A DNA stretch of 64,000 bases from JAFGBI01 sp964480725 (GTDB lineage: Bacteria; Myxococcota_A; Polyangia; Polyangiales; Polyangiaceae). Of the stretch, positions 50,253-59,274 are shown piece after piece. Each line of letters starts with the position of its first letter. Position 1 is the stretch's first letter. The notes below the pieces were generated by a model that did no database searches, was not told the DNA's origin, and was given only the letters and a program-made list of their open reading frames with translations. The DNA is taken from NCBI GenBank assembly GCA_964480725.1, contig CAYZQO010000015.1, positions 30,497 through 94,496 of the forward strand, written 5' to 3'. The translations under genes and the position numbers were made by a program.

Positions 50253-51473
50253 TCACTCGGCGAGGACGAGGTCGAGCTCGACGTCGCGGGTGCGATTCTC
50301 TCGGAAGAGCGTGACCTTCACCCGCTCGCCCGGGCCGTGGCCGTCGAGGTAGTTGTAGAGGTCGTCGTAGCCCTCGATCCGCTCGCCGCCGACGGCAACG
50401 ATCACATCGCCGAGCAGGAACCCGCTCGGCGTCTCGGCGATGCCGCGGACGCCGGCCTTCTCGGCGGGGCTGCCGGGGGGGACGACGATCACCGCCACCC
50501 CGCGAACCCCCGCTGCGCGCTCGATGCGCCCCGCGGGATCGATGACCACGCCGAGCCCCACCTCCTGCACGCGACCGAACTGGATGAGCTGGGGGACCAC
50601 CCGACGCACGGTGTCGATGGGGACGGCGAAGCCGATCCCGGCCCACGTCCCGCTCCGGGAGTAGATAACGGCGTTCATCCCCATCAGGCGGCCGGCGCTG
50701 TCGAGCAGCGGCCCACCGGAGTTGCCGGGGTTGATCGCCGCGTCGGTCTGGACCATCCCGCGAATGGTCACGCCGCCGGCGCCGTCCACCTCGCGCCCCA
50801 GCGCGCTGACGACGCCGGTGGTCAGGGTGTGATCGAGACCGAAGGGGTTGCCGATAGCGATCGCCTTCTGTCCGACCTCGACGCGGGTGCCCTCGGGGGG
50901 CAGGACGACGGGCACGAGCGAGGCAGCAGGCGCCTGGATCCGCAGCACCGCGACGTCCTTGCGCGGCTCGGCACCCACCACGGTCGCCGGGTAGGTTTCG
51001 CGGTTGCGCAGGGTGACGGTCAGGGAGCGGGCGCCCTGGATCACGTGCCAGTTGGTGACGACGTGGCCCTGCTGGTCCCACACGAACCCGGAGCCCGAGC
51101 CCGACTCGAGCTCGACCGCGCGGCGGCGGAAGTAGTCGATGACGACCCGCTTCTGGGTGACGAACACGGTGGACGGGGCCACGCGCGCGAAGACGTCGAT
51201 CGTGTTCTGCTCGTCGTCTACCCGCGCGCCCGGCGGCAGCGGAGCCACCGGAGGGGGCAGCGTCGGGACGGCGACCAGCGACGCGCTGGCGGTCGGCAGC
51301 GCGGCGGGCGCCAAGGTCACGGCCGCCGCTGGGGGCGAGCCGGCCGGGGGCGCCTGCTCGCGGCAGGCCGCGCAGGCGCTGCAGGCGAGCAGGAGCGCGA
51401 GGGGCACCCCGAGGGCGGTGCCGGCGGGGCGCAGGGCGTCGGGGGCGCGGGGGGGGGCTCGCATCGGCGGCAT
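50253..51473 (-). CDS. HtrA/DegP-like serine protease with PDZ domain
   Basis: A 406-residue envelope protease. An N-terminal signal peptide ends with a Cys-rich, lipobox-like LLACSACAAC; a Pro/Ala-rich spacer follows. The trypsin-like domain has His143 (TNWHVI), Asp173 (KDVAVL) and Ser252 (NPGNSGGPLL), a complete triad, and LGxVVS-type beta strands. One PDZ domain occupies residues about 310-400 (VVPPGSPAEKAGVRG, LLGDVIVAVGGERI). It would degrade misfolded periplasmic proteins. It lies 43 bp downstream of the CPA2 antiporter and 33 bp upstream of hisHF on the same strand, likely an operon. Confidence 0.94.
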   Translation of the reverse strand: MPPMRAPPRAPDALRPAGTALGVPLALLLACSACAACREQAPPAGSPPAAAVTLAPAALPTASASLVAVPTLPPPVAPLPPGARVDDEQNTIDVFARVAPSTVFVTQKRVVIDYFRRRAVELESGSGSGFVWDQQGHVVTNWHVIQGARSLTVTLRNRETYPATVVGAEPRKDVAVLRIQAPAASLVPVVLPPEGTRVEVGQKAIAIGNPFGLDHTLTTGVVSALGREVDGAGGVTIRGMVQTDAAINPGNSGGPLLDSAGRLMGMNAVIYSRSGTWAGIGFAVPIDTVRRVVPQLIQFGRVQEVGLGVVIDPAGRIERAAGVRGVAVIVVPPGSPAEKAGVRGIAETPSGFLLGDVIVAVGGERIEGYDDLYNYLDGHGPGERVKVTLFRENRTRDVELDLVLAE

Positions 51474-51516
51474 GGTCGCACCTCGCAGGCGACGCGCAAG
51501 TCGACGGCGGCGCGCT

Positions 51517-53586
51517 TCACCGCTCGTCGCGGCCCGGCACCGTCTCCACGGCGATGAGCGGCGTCTCCACGTCCTCGGGCGGGGGGGGTGTCGATCCGGA
51601 GGGATCGAACCGGTGCAGGGCGCGGTGGATGGCCGCCGCCGTACCGACCAGGTAGGCGACGTCGCCGGCCTGGAGCGGCAGCGTCGGGTCGGGCCGCTCG
51701 AGCAGCTCGTCGCCGCGACGGAGCCCCACCACCAGCGCCCCGGTCGTGCTGCGGAGCTCGACCTCGACGAGCGAGCGGCCGTCCATGGGGCTGCCTGGGC
51801 GCACCAGCGCCGTCTCGATCTTCAGCTCGTCGAGGCCGCGGACGTCGCGCAGCGCGGCGCGCGGCAGGGTGAGCTTGCGCTCGCTGGTCCGGGTTTCCGT
51901 GCGCACGCAGCGCAGGCGGTCGTTGATGACGTTCCTCGGCGTCTCCAGGCGGCGAAGCATGCGAGCGATCACCTCCACGGCGCTCTCGACCTCCTCGGCG
52001 ACTACGTCGTGGGCGCCGATCCGGAGCAGCGGCTCGCGCTCGGCGAGGTAGCGGGTGCGCATCAAGACGGGCACCTGGGGCGCCACCCGTCGGAGGGTGT
52101 CCGCCACCCGCATCGCGGCCTGCGGATCGTTGATGAGCAGGACCAGCAGGCGGGCCTCCTGGACGTGGGCGTGCCCGAGGGCCTCGGCGCTGGTGGCGTC
52201 GCCGTAATAGACCGGCAGCCCCTCGGCCTTCCCGTGCCGCACGTTGTCGGCGTTCAGCTCGAGGACCACGTAGGGGACCTGGCCGGCCGCGAGCGCGCGC
52301 GCCGCGAAGCGCCCCGCCAGCCCAAAACCCACGATCACGACGTGCCCGGAGAGGCCCGCCGCGTCCTCGGTGGCCTCGTCGATGCCGCGGACGCCAATCA
52401 GGCGCTCGAGCGGCGCGAGGAGCCGCTCGCCGGCGGTGATGTGCGGGGCCACCCGGACCAGCAGCGGGGTCAGGAACATGCTCACGATGCCCGCCGCGAG
52501 GAGCGGCCCGACCTGCGTCTGATCGAGGACGCCCTCGTCCTCCGCCAGCCGCACCAGAACGAAGCCGAACTCGCTGAACTGGGCCAAGCCGACCCCGGCC
52601 AGCCAGGCGACACGCGCCGGGAAGCGCATGGTCAGCGTCGCCAGCGTCGCGAGCACGCCCTTGCCCGCGACGAAGCCGACCGTCAACGCCGCGACCTCCA
52701 CCGGAGCCGAGGCGACGACCCGCACGTCGAACAGCATGCCGAGCGAAATGAAGAAGACGCTCACGAAGGCGTCCCGCAGGGGCAGGATGTCTCCCATCGC
52801 CCGATGCCCGTACTGGGTGTCGGCGACCACCATGCCGCCGAGCAACGCGCCGAGCGCCAGCGATAGCCCTGCGCTCGCGGTGAGCCAGGCGGTCCCGATG
52901 CAGAGCGCGAGGATGGCGAGGAGGAAGACCTCGCGGCTCCGGCTCGCGTCCACCCAGCCGAGGGCGCGTGGCACCACGACGCGCGCGGCCACGATGGTCG
53001 CCACCACCACCGCCGCCGCCTTGATGACGGCGAACGCGATCTCCGTGGCCACGTTCTCCGCCTGCGCGCCCGCGCCGAGCAGCGGGATCACGAGCACCAT
53101 GGGGACCACGCAGAGGTCCTGGAAGACCAGCGTGCCGAAGATGATCCGCCCGTGGGGCGCGTCGAGCTCGTTGCGGTCGGCGAGCGCGCGCAGCACGATC
53201 GCGGTGCTCGAGAGGGCGAAGACGAACCCCAGCGTGACCGCCTGCGGCGGCGGCTCGCCCGCGATCAGCGCCACGGTCGCGACCGCCGTCGTGGTCAGCC
53301 CCACCTGGAGCAGTCCCCCGAGCGCGACCCGCTGGAAGACGGAGCGCATCCGCGAGAACGAGTACTCGAGCCCGATGGTGAACATCAGCAGCACGACGCC
53401 CACCTCGGCGAGCACCTCGATGGCCTCCACCGAGTGCACCAGGCCGAAACCGAAGGGGCCGAGCAGCGCGCCCGCCAGGAGCAGCCCGGCGACGGTGGGC
53501 AAGCGCAGCCGCGACAGCACGACGGTGACGACGACCGCGATGACCGCGATGACGGCGAGCTCGTCGAGCAGGGGGACGCTGGCCAA
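51517..53586 (-). CDS. CPA2-family cation/proton antiporter with TrkA-N and TrkA-C domains
   Basis: A 689-residue KefB/KefC-type transporter. About 13 hydrophobic segments from LAVIAVIAVVVTVVLSRLRLP to residue 400 include the antiporter core GPFGFGLVHS and VFALSSTAIVLRAL with LVFQDLCVVPM, then a Rossmann TrkA-N domain (VVIVGFGLAGRFAARAL, YGDATSAEALGHA) and a TrkA-C domain near the end (LPLQAGDVAYLVG). It exports K+ or Na+ in exchange for protons. Start is inferred as TTG 53586, 7 bases after GGAG; no ATG or GTG fits. First gene of the antiporter-htrA-hisHF run. Confidence 0.93.
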   Translation of the reverse strand: MASVPLLDELAVIAVIAVVVTVVLSRLRLPTVAGLLLAGALLGPFGFGLVHSVEAIEVLAEVGVVLLMFTIGLEYSFSRMRSVFQRVALGGLLQVGLTTTAVATVALIAGEPPPQAVTLGFVFALSSTAIVLRALADRNELDAPHGRIIFGTLVFQDLCVVPMVLVIPLLGAGAQAENVATEIAFAVIKAAAVVVATIVAARVVVPRALGWVDASRSREVFLLAILALCIGTAWLTASAGLSLALGALLGGMVVADTQYGHRAMGDILPLRDAFVSVFFISLGMLFDVRVVASAPVEVAALTVGFVAGKGVLATLATLTMRFPARVAWLAGVGLAQFSEFGFVLVRLAEDEGVLDQTQVGPLLAAGIVSMFLTPLLVRVAPHITAGERLLAPLERLIGVRGIDEATEDAAGLSGHVVIVGFGLAGRFAARALAAGQVPYVVLELNADNVRHGKAEGLPVYYGDATSAEALGHAHVQEARLLVLLINDPQAAMRVADTLRRVAPQVPVLMRTRYLAEREPLLRIGAHDVVAEEVESAVEVIARMLRRLETPRNVINDRLRCVRTETRTSERKLTLPRAALRDVRGLDELKIETALVRPGSPMDGRSLVEVELRSTTGALVVGLRRGDELLERPDPTLPLQAGDVAYLVGTAAAIHRALHRFDPSGSTPPPPEDVETPLIAVETVPGRDER

Positions 53587-54485
53587 AGCGGGGCTCCGGC
53601 GCCGAAGCGCTGCCCCTGTCTCGCACAGCTCACCGCGGACGGGTACCGCGAGACGCGCGCGCCGCGCCGGCGTCAACCGCGAGCGCCACGGGCCGGGATG
53701 CCCCCCGCGACGCTCGGCGGCCGGGCGGGCGGCGCGCGCTCCCTCCGGTCGCGCGCGCCGCGGGCCCCCCAGCGTCGCTCCGCGCCGCGGGGGCCCCTCG
53801 TGCCCGGCCTTTCGGGCGGACCGGCCATTGGGTTCGCGTGTCCGGCGCGAGCGATCCCCTGTCCGGCACGGGCGTCCCGCTGTCCGGAACGGCCACCCCG
53901 CCGTCCGGGACGGCCACTGGTTCAGTTCGCCCTCCGCACCCCCGCCTCCGCGGCGCGCCGGCGCCCGTCGCGGCATCGCGCCGAGACGTCCGCCGCCGCG
54001 TGGCGTCGAGCGCGCGCTGCGCACCGCAGTTGCCGTCCGGCGTCGGGCCTCCCCGCACCTCGTGTCGACGACGCACTCGCAAGACCCGTGAGCGTGTCGG
54101 CCGCGAGCACGAGGGGATTGTGGGCCAGGCCGCAGACCAGGACGCGTAACGCCACCGGCGACCCGATTGGGGCCGAGCGCTCGCAGCAGCAGGTGGGTGC
54201 GCCCTGCCAGCGACCGTTCATCACGCGCCCATCGCGCGGTTCATCGCGCTCTCAGGTCCATCGCGCGCGTCGAGAGTGACCGGAACTAGCCCGTTCTTGC
54301 TCGTCGCGACAAGAAACGACAACGAATCGACGGCGCATGGCACCTTACCGGAGCTGAGCGCGTCGTGAAGGGGCGCCCGCGGACCTGAGCGCGGGGTGAA
54401 ACGGCCAGCCCCGTCGTGGGGGTGGGCGCACGCTTCACCGCAACCGTGATCCGACCGCGCTTCAGTTGGACTTCCCGCTGCGTCT
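53587..54485. other. 899-bp region without a supported gene
   Basis: High GC with open readings in several frames but none with protein-like composition. It contains a 21-bp tandem repeat at 53839-53920 and, at 54260-54340, a somewhat AT-richer segment. Readings such as 54221-54517 minus are rejected as spurious. It separates the antiporter start from the 3' end of the YGIP-repeat lipoprotein. Confidence 0.4.
53839..53920. repeat. 21-bp short tandem repeat (about 4 copies)
   Basis: The heptamer TGTCCGG (last copy CGTCCGG) recurs with a period of exactly 21 bp at 53839, 53860, 53881 and 53902, with similar flanking G-rich sequence. On the minus strand it reads as a 7-residue repeat (VPDxGxP). 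The multiple-of-three period hints at a former coding repeat. Confidence 0.6.
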
Positions 54486-55898
54486 TCAGTCGATCGGCGC
54501 CGCGTACCGATCGCCACAGAGGGAGCTCGTCAGGCAGTCGTCGTCGGCGCAGTCGACGAGCTCATCGCCGTCGTCGTCGAGCCCGTTGTCGCAGGAGGAC
54601 TCGACCAGCGGCGCCGCGTAGTCGGCCATGCACCAGACGGAGTTGAAGCAGTCCGCGTCGTCGCAGTCGGCGGCGCCATCGTAGTCCTCGTCCCCCGTGG
54701 TTTCGCAGTCCTCGACGAGCGGGATCCCGTAGGCGGGGGCGGTGCAGAGCCCGCTCGAGAGGCAGTCGTCGTCGGCGCAGTCGGCGGCGCCGTCGTAGTC
54801 GTTGTCAACGCCGTCGTCACAGACCGTCTCGTTGGGGATGCCGTACGCGGGGGCGCCGCCGGTGGACGGCTCTGCGCCGGAGCCGCCGGAGCCGGGGGAC
54901 GCGCCGGAGCCGCCGGAGCCGGGGGACGCGCCGGAGCCGCCGGAGCCGGGGGACGCGCAGGCCTCGTCGTCGGCGCAGTCGGGGTCTTCGCAGTCCGTGG
55001 CCCCGTCGCCGTCGGAATCGTAACCGTCGTCGCAGTTGTACTCGTAGGGGATGCCATACGGGGGGGACCCGCCGAGCCCGATGATGCCGCCCGTTCCTGC
55101 CACGCCGCCGGAGCCGGCGACCGCGCCGGAGCCGCCCGTCGGCAGGGCCGCACCCGAGCCGCCGGAGCCGGAGGTCGCGCCGGAGCCACCCGTCGGCAGG
55201 GCCGCGCCGGAGCCGCCGGCGCCGCCGGTGGACGGAGCCGCGCCGGCGCCGCCCGAGCCGGGGGTCGCGCAGACCGGATGATCGTCGCAGTCGTCGTCCT
55301 CGCAGTCCGTGGCCCCGTCGTAGTCGTCGTCGAAGGCGTCGTCGCAAGCCATCTCCTCGTAGGGGATGCCGTAGGCGGTCCCACCCAGGCCGATGACGTT
55401 GCCCGTGCCGCTCGTGCCGCCGGTGTCTGCGACGCCGCCGGTGCCGGCGGCGCCCGCGGCCCCGCCCTCGCCCGCATCGCAAGCGACGTCGTCGGCGCAA
55501 TCGGGATCGGCGCAGTCGCGCTGTCCGTCGCCGTCATCGTCGACGCCGTCGTCACAGTCGGTTTCGTACGGGATGCCGTAGAGCGTGCTCGTCTCGCAGA
55601 GCGTCGTGTCGGCGCAGGTCGAGTCCGCGCAGTCGACGGCGCCGTCGCCGTCGTTGTCGAGGCCGTCGCCGCACTCCTCCGTGCAGTCGGCGCCGGAGCA
55701 GGCTCCCTCTCCGGCGCCACCCTCGGCGCTGCCCTCCGTGTCGCCCCCGCAGGCCCCCGCGACGAGGGCGCCGATGGCGAGGGGCGCCGCGGTGGCCAGC
55801 CGGAAGCGCTGCCACGGGAGGGGGCGCTCGCGCGCCGGTTGCGCGAGGAGGGCGTCGAGGAACGCGCGGAGGGTGTGCGGGGAGGCGGGCTGGGTCAT
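54486..55898 (-). CDS. lipoprotein with YGIP and DxDxDG (MopE-like) repeats
   Basis: A 470-residue lipoprotein. N-terminal signal region ends at a lipobox LVAGAC (about residue 50). The rest is at least six copies of a composite unit: YGIPYE (or AYGIPN, YAAPL) followed by a Cys-bearing calcium-binding-like motif of the type CDDGVDNDYDGAADCADDDC, the thrombospondin-type-3/MopE pattern, with low-complexity GSGGSGA spacers. The aspartates would bind Ca2+ or other metals and the paired cysteines form disulfides. Such proteins are common on myxobacterial surfaces; its role is unknown. ATG 55898 follows GGAG. Confidence 0.85.
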   Translation of the reverse strand: MTQPASPHTLRAFLDALLAQPARERPLPWQRFRLATAAPLAIGALVAGACGGDTEGSAEGGAGEGACSGADCTEECGDGLDNDGDGAVDCADSTCADTTLCETSTLYGIPYETDCDDGVDDDGDGQRDCADPDCADDVACDAGEGGAAGAAGTGGVADTGGTSGTGNVIGLGGTAYGIPYEEMACDDAFDDDYDGATDCEDDDCDDHPVCATPGSGGAGAAPSTGGAGGSGAALPTGGSGATSGSGGSGAALPTGGSGAVAGSGGVAGTGGIIGLGGSPPYGIPYEYNCDDGYDSDGDGATDCEDPDCADDEACASPGSGGSGASPGSGGSGASPGSGGSGAEPSTGGAPAYGIPNETVCDDGVDNDYDGAADCADDDCLSSGLCTAPAYGIPLVEDCETTGDEDYDGAADCDDADCFNSVWCMADYAAPLVESSCDNGLDDDGDELVDCADDDCLTSSLCGDRYAAPID

Positions 55899-56126
55899 GG
55901 GGGCTCCGTCGGGTGACAGACTGGCTCAGGTACGGTCCAGCAAGGAGCGTGCCCCGCGACCGCCCTCCTCGCGCGGTCGCCGAATCGGGCCGTCGGACCC
56001 TGGACTGCGGCCCCGGAGCTCGCCAGGGCGCGACGCGAGTTGGGCCCAATGGCACAGATTGGCACAGCCCCCGCGACGCGCGGCCCGCCCCGGCTCGCCG
56101 CGGGGTACGCTCCCGCGCCGCTCACC

Positions 56127-57293
56127 ATGTCGCGACGCCACGTTCTCCGTCCCGGTGACTGGGCCTCCGTGGCCGCGCGCCTCGACGAGCTCCTCGCGGC
56201 GCACTCGGGCGAGGATCCGTTCGAGGAGGCGTACAAGCTGCTGGTCGCCAAGCTCGCGCAGGAGGCGACCGGGCGCGGGCCATTTCTCGGCGCGGTGGGG
56301 GAGGGGGCGACGCCCGCCGCGCTCGATCGCTGGATCGGCCGCGCGGCGCGGCGTTGGCCGGGGCTGGTCGAGCCCGGCACGCGCACGCGCCTCGGCCCGG
56401 TCGAGCTCGGGCGGATCGCCGGCGTGCTCGCGGGCGTAGAGCTCGGCGGCGACGATCTGGTCGGTCTCGACGCGATCTTCGAGCACCTGGTGACGCGGGC
56501 GGCCAAGGGTCACAAGGGCCAGTACTTCACGCCGCGGTACGTGGTCGCGGCGGTGGTGAGCATGGTGGAGCCGCGGGGCGGTGAGCGGCTCGTGGATCCG
56601 GCCTGCGGCTCCGGGGCGTTCCTCTTCCACGCCGCGCGCGCGGCGCCCGGGGTCGAGCTCCGGGGCCTCGATCTCGACCCGCGGGCGGTGCGGGTGGCCC
56701 GCGCGATGATGGCCGCGCTCGGTCGCGCTCCAGCCCTGATCGAGCGCACCGACAGCCTCGCGCGCCGCCCGGAAGGGGCGGCGCGCACCCGCGGCGGCTT
56801 CGACCTGTTGCTCACCAACCCGCCCTTCGCGGGGGACGTGGGCGCCGCCTACGCGGGCGCCTACGAGCTCGGGCACGGGCGCCACGTCGAGCGCGACGTG
56901 CTCTTCCTCGAGCGGTCGGTCGAGCTCTTGCGGCCCGGCGGGCGCTTCGCCATCGTGCTGCCGCACAACAAGCTCGGCGGGGCGCGCTGGGGCTTCGTGC
57001 GCGAGTGGCTGCTCCGGCAGGTGCGCGTGGCCGCGGTGCTCGCGCTCGGGCGGCACACCTTCCTGCCGCACACGGCGCAGCAGGCCAGCGTCGTGATCGG
57101 CGTCCGGCGGCGGCGTCCCGCGCGGCCGAACCCCGCGGAGCCGATCGCGATGTTCGTGAGCGAGCGCGACGGCAAGGACCAGCGCGGCCGCCTCCGCCTC
57201 CGCGCCGACGGGGCGGGGGTCGATCATGATCTCGGCGAGGCGGTCGCGTTGGTGCGGGAGCACCTCGCGGCGGCGCGCGCGGAGGAGGGCTAG
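56127..57293 (+). CDS. hsdM: type I-like N6-adenine DNA methyltransferase
   Basis: A 388-residue HsdM-type methylase. The N-terminal helical region (RPGDWASVAARLDELLAAHS) is followed by the SAM-binding domain: GQYFTPRYVVAAVVSMV (motif X), LVDPACGSGAFLFHAA (motif I) and LLLTNPPFAGDVG (motif IV). ATG 56127 starts at plausible sequence; a TTG 29 codons upstream is less likely. It starts an operon with a half-size HsdS (4-bp gap) and a Dam-type methylase; no HsdR nuclease follows. It presumably partners the S protein to choose a target sequence. Confidence 0.9.
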   Translation: MSRRHVLRPGDWASVAARLDELLAAHSGEDPFEEAYKLLVAKLAQEATGRGPFLGAVGEGATPAALDRWIGRAARRWPGLVEPGTRTRLGPVELGRIAGVLAGVELGGDDLVGLDAIFEHLVTRAAKGHKGQYFTPRYVVAAVVSMVEPRGGERLVDPACGSGAFLFHAARAAPGVELRGLDLDPRAVRVARAMMAALGRAPALIERTDSLARRPEGAARTRGGFDLLLTNPPFAGDVGAAYAGAYELGHGRHVERDVLFLERSVELLRPGGRFAIVLPHNKLGGARWGFVREWLLRQVRVAAVLALGRHTFLPHTAQQASVVIGVRRRRPARPNPAEPIAMFVSERDGKDQRGRLRLRADGAGVDHDLGEAVALVREHLAAARAEEG

Positions 57294-57296
57294 CTC

Positions 57297-57980
57297 ATGG
57301 GCCAGCTCTTCGTGCGCCGCGTCGCCGAGCTCGGGCCGGGGCTCCCCCTGGCGCCGGAGCGGTTCGACCCGCGCCGCCGGATCGCCACCCGCGCGACGAC
57401 GCGGCTCGGTGACGTCGCGGAGCTCTCCGGGGAGATCTGCGCGCCCGCTGCGCTGCCGCCGGAGCTCAGTGCCCTGGTGCTCGACACGACGCACGCCCGC
57501 GAGGGCGTCGTCCTCGCGTGGCACGCGCCCGTCGCCCCGGCGGCGATCGGGAGCGCGAAGCGGCGGCTCGAGCCGGGCGACGTCATCGTCTCGCGGCTGC
57601 GCCCGTACCTCCGTCAGATCGCCTATGTCGACCCCGCGCTCTTCGCCCGGAGCCCCGGCGGCAACGCGGTGCTCGCTAGCCCCGAGCTCTTCGCGCTCCG
57701 AGGTCGCGGCGGGTTCGACGCGGCGGCCCTGGTGCCCTACCTCCTCTCGGCTCCGGTGCAGGCGGCGCTCGCCGCCGCGCAAGAGGGCGGGCACCACCCG
57801 CGCGTGAGCCGGGAGGCGCTCGAGATGCTGCCGGTCCCGACCTCCCTCGTCGAGCGGTCGCGGGAGCTCGGCGACCGCGTCCGCGCGATGGTGACGCGCG
57901 TGCGCACCGGGCTCGACGCCGGGACAACCCTGGTCGCGGAGGTGGGCGAACGGGTCACGGGGCGGCGGAGGCCGCGATGA
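57297..57980 (+). CDS. hsdS: half-length specificity subunit (HsdS-like)
   Basis: A 227-residue protein about half the size of a classic HsdS. It has one target-recognition domain (RRLEPGDVIVSRLRPYLRQIAYVDP, GNAVLASPELFAL, a feature of S-protein TRDs) and one conserved coiled helix (SLVERSRELGDRVRAMVTRVRTG). A single TRD would need to dimerise to recognise a symmetric or two-part site. It starts 4 bp after hsdM and overlaps the Dam-type gene by 4 bp (ATGA). The classification is by order and sequence features. Confidence 0.72.
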   Translation: MGQLFVRRVAELGPGLPLAPERFDPRRRIATRATTRLGDVAELSGEICAPAALPPELSALVLDTTHAREGVVLAWHAPVAPAAIGSAKRRLEPGDVIVSRLRPYLRQIAYVDPALFARSPGGNAVLASPELFALRGRGGFDAAALVPYLLSAPVQAALAAAQEGGHHPRVSREALEMLPVPTSLVERSRELGDRVRAMVTRVRTGLDAGTTLVAEVGERVTGRRRPR

Positions 57981-58909
57981 GCGGTCGCGCGCGCGCGGCG
58001 TCCCCGGGGGCGGGGCTCGGCGGGGCCGAGGCGTCACCGTTCTCGGCGCGTTGCGGCGCGGCGGTCCCGCAGCCCTTCGCCTACCAAGGCAGCAAGCGGC
58101 GCCTGGCGCCACGGATCCTCGAGCGCTTCCCCGCCGGGGTCGAGCGGCTCGTCGAGCCCTTCTGTGGCAGCGCGGCGCTCAGCCTCGCCGCGCTCGCGGC
58201 CGGGCGCACGCGCCGCGTCTGGCTCAACGACAACTTCCGGCCGCTCGCGGCGCTCTGGGAGCGGCTCCTCCGCGACCCCGGAGCGGTTGCCGACGGCTAT
58301 CGGCGGCTCTGGGTCGCGCAGGGCGCGGATCCAGGGGCGCATTTCCTGGCCGTGCGGCGCGCGTTCAACCGCGACGGCGATCCCACGAAGTTACTGTTCT
58401 TGCTCGCGCGGTCGGTCAAGGCCGCGGTGCGCTTCAATGCGCGCGGCGAGTTCAACCAGGCCCCGGACCACCGGCGTGCGGGGACGCACCCGGACCGGAT
58501 GCAGAAGAGCCTCGAGGCTGCCGCGGCCCTGCTCGCGGGGCGCGCCGAGGTGACGGCTGAGGACTACGCGACGGTGCTCGCGCGCGCGGCCCCCAGCGAT
58601 TTGGTCTACCTCGATCCGCCGTACCAGGGCACGAGCGGCCCGCGCGATCCGCGCTACCACGCCGGGCTCGACCGGCCGCGCCTGATCGCGGAGCTCGGCC
58701 TGCTTCGCGCGCGCGGGGTGCGGGTGATCGTGAGTCTCGACGGGCGCCACGGCAACCGCGCCTATGGCCCTGCGCTGCCGCCAGAGCTCGGCCTGGTGCG
58801 GCTCACGCTCGCCGCCGGGCGCTCCTCACAGGCGACGCTGCTCGGCCGCGCCACGGAGACGGAGGAGTCGTTGTACCTGTCGCCGGAGCTCGGGACTGGG
58901 TGGGGGTGA
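57977..58909 (+). CDS. Dam-type (D12 class) DNA adenine methylase
   Basis: A 310-residue alpha-class adenine methylase: motif X/I region AYQGSKRRLAPRIL and VEPFCGSAALSLA, catalytic DPPYQG (Asp213 to Tyr216), and the substrate region KAAVRFNARGEFNQAP. The first 30 residues are low-complexity and the true start may be later. It overlaps the S-like gene and ends the operon. Alone such proteins methylate GATC or similar; here it is bundled with an HsdM-S pair, which is unusual. Confidence 0.9.
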   Translation: MSGRARAASPGAGLGGAEASPFSARCGAAVPQPFAYQGSKRRLAPRILERFPAGVERLVEPFCGSAALSLAALAAGRTRRVWLNDNFRPLAALWERLLRDPGAVADGYRRLWVAQGADPGAHFLAVRRAFNRDGDPTKLLFLLARSVKAAVRFNARGEFNQAPDHRRAGTHPDRMQKSLEAAAALLAGRAEVTAEDYATVLARAAPSDLVYLDPPYQGTSGPRDPRYHAGLDRPRLIAELGLLRARGVRVIVSLDGRHGNRAYGPALPPELGLVRLTLAAGRSSQATLLGRATETEESLYLSPELGTGWG

Positions 58910-59274
58910 TCGGGGGGCGCCGTGGCCCGCCACCCTGATGCTCGATCGGGTCCGCTAGCGGCTCCCCACGCGGGTGGCGGTGCTGCTTGCCGAGGCGTGC
59001 GCCGCGCTCTCGGGTGGAGACAGCGGGACCTCGGGCGCGATGGCGCGGTTCCGGCACTCGGGCCGGTGGGTCGCGGTCCGACCAATGGGGCTGGAACTTG
59101 CCAGCGACACCGGCGTCGCCATACGTCAGGGGCACCGGAGTACCAGATTCCGCGAGAGCCTGGCGGCTCGGACGCGCTAAGGTAGCAGGAACTCAGGTGC
59201 CCTGGCCCATGCGGCGTGGCGGCAGGCCGGCCGCGGGAGTCACGACGGACGAGATCGCTTGGAGGCGTGGAATC
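58910..59274. other. 365-bp intergenic region after the methylase operon
   Basis: No supported gene. The right end contains the GGAGG ribosome site of the next gene (59261-59265). No strong hairpin or operator was recognised. Confidence 0.35.

Noticed and set aside
54221..54517. Minus-strand reading of 98 residues
   Set aside because: Composition is not protein-like, it overlaps the 3' end of the YGIP lipoprotein gene, and no ribosome site was seen.
56040..56070. Sigma-54-like promoter before hsdM (TGGCACAGATTGGCA)
   Set aside because: The spacing between the GG and GC elements is one base too short for the sigma-54 consensus; it is probably just a direct repeat of TGGCACAG.
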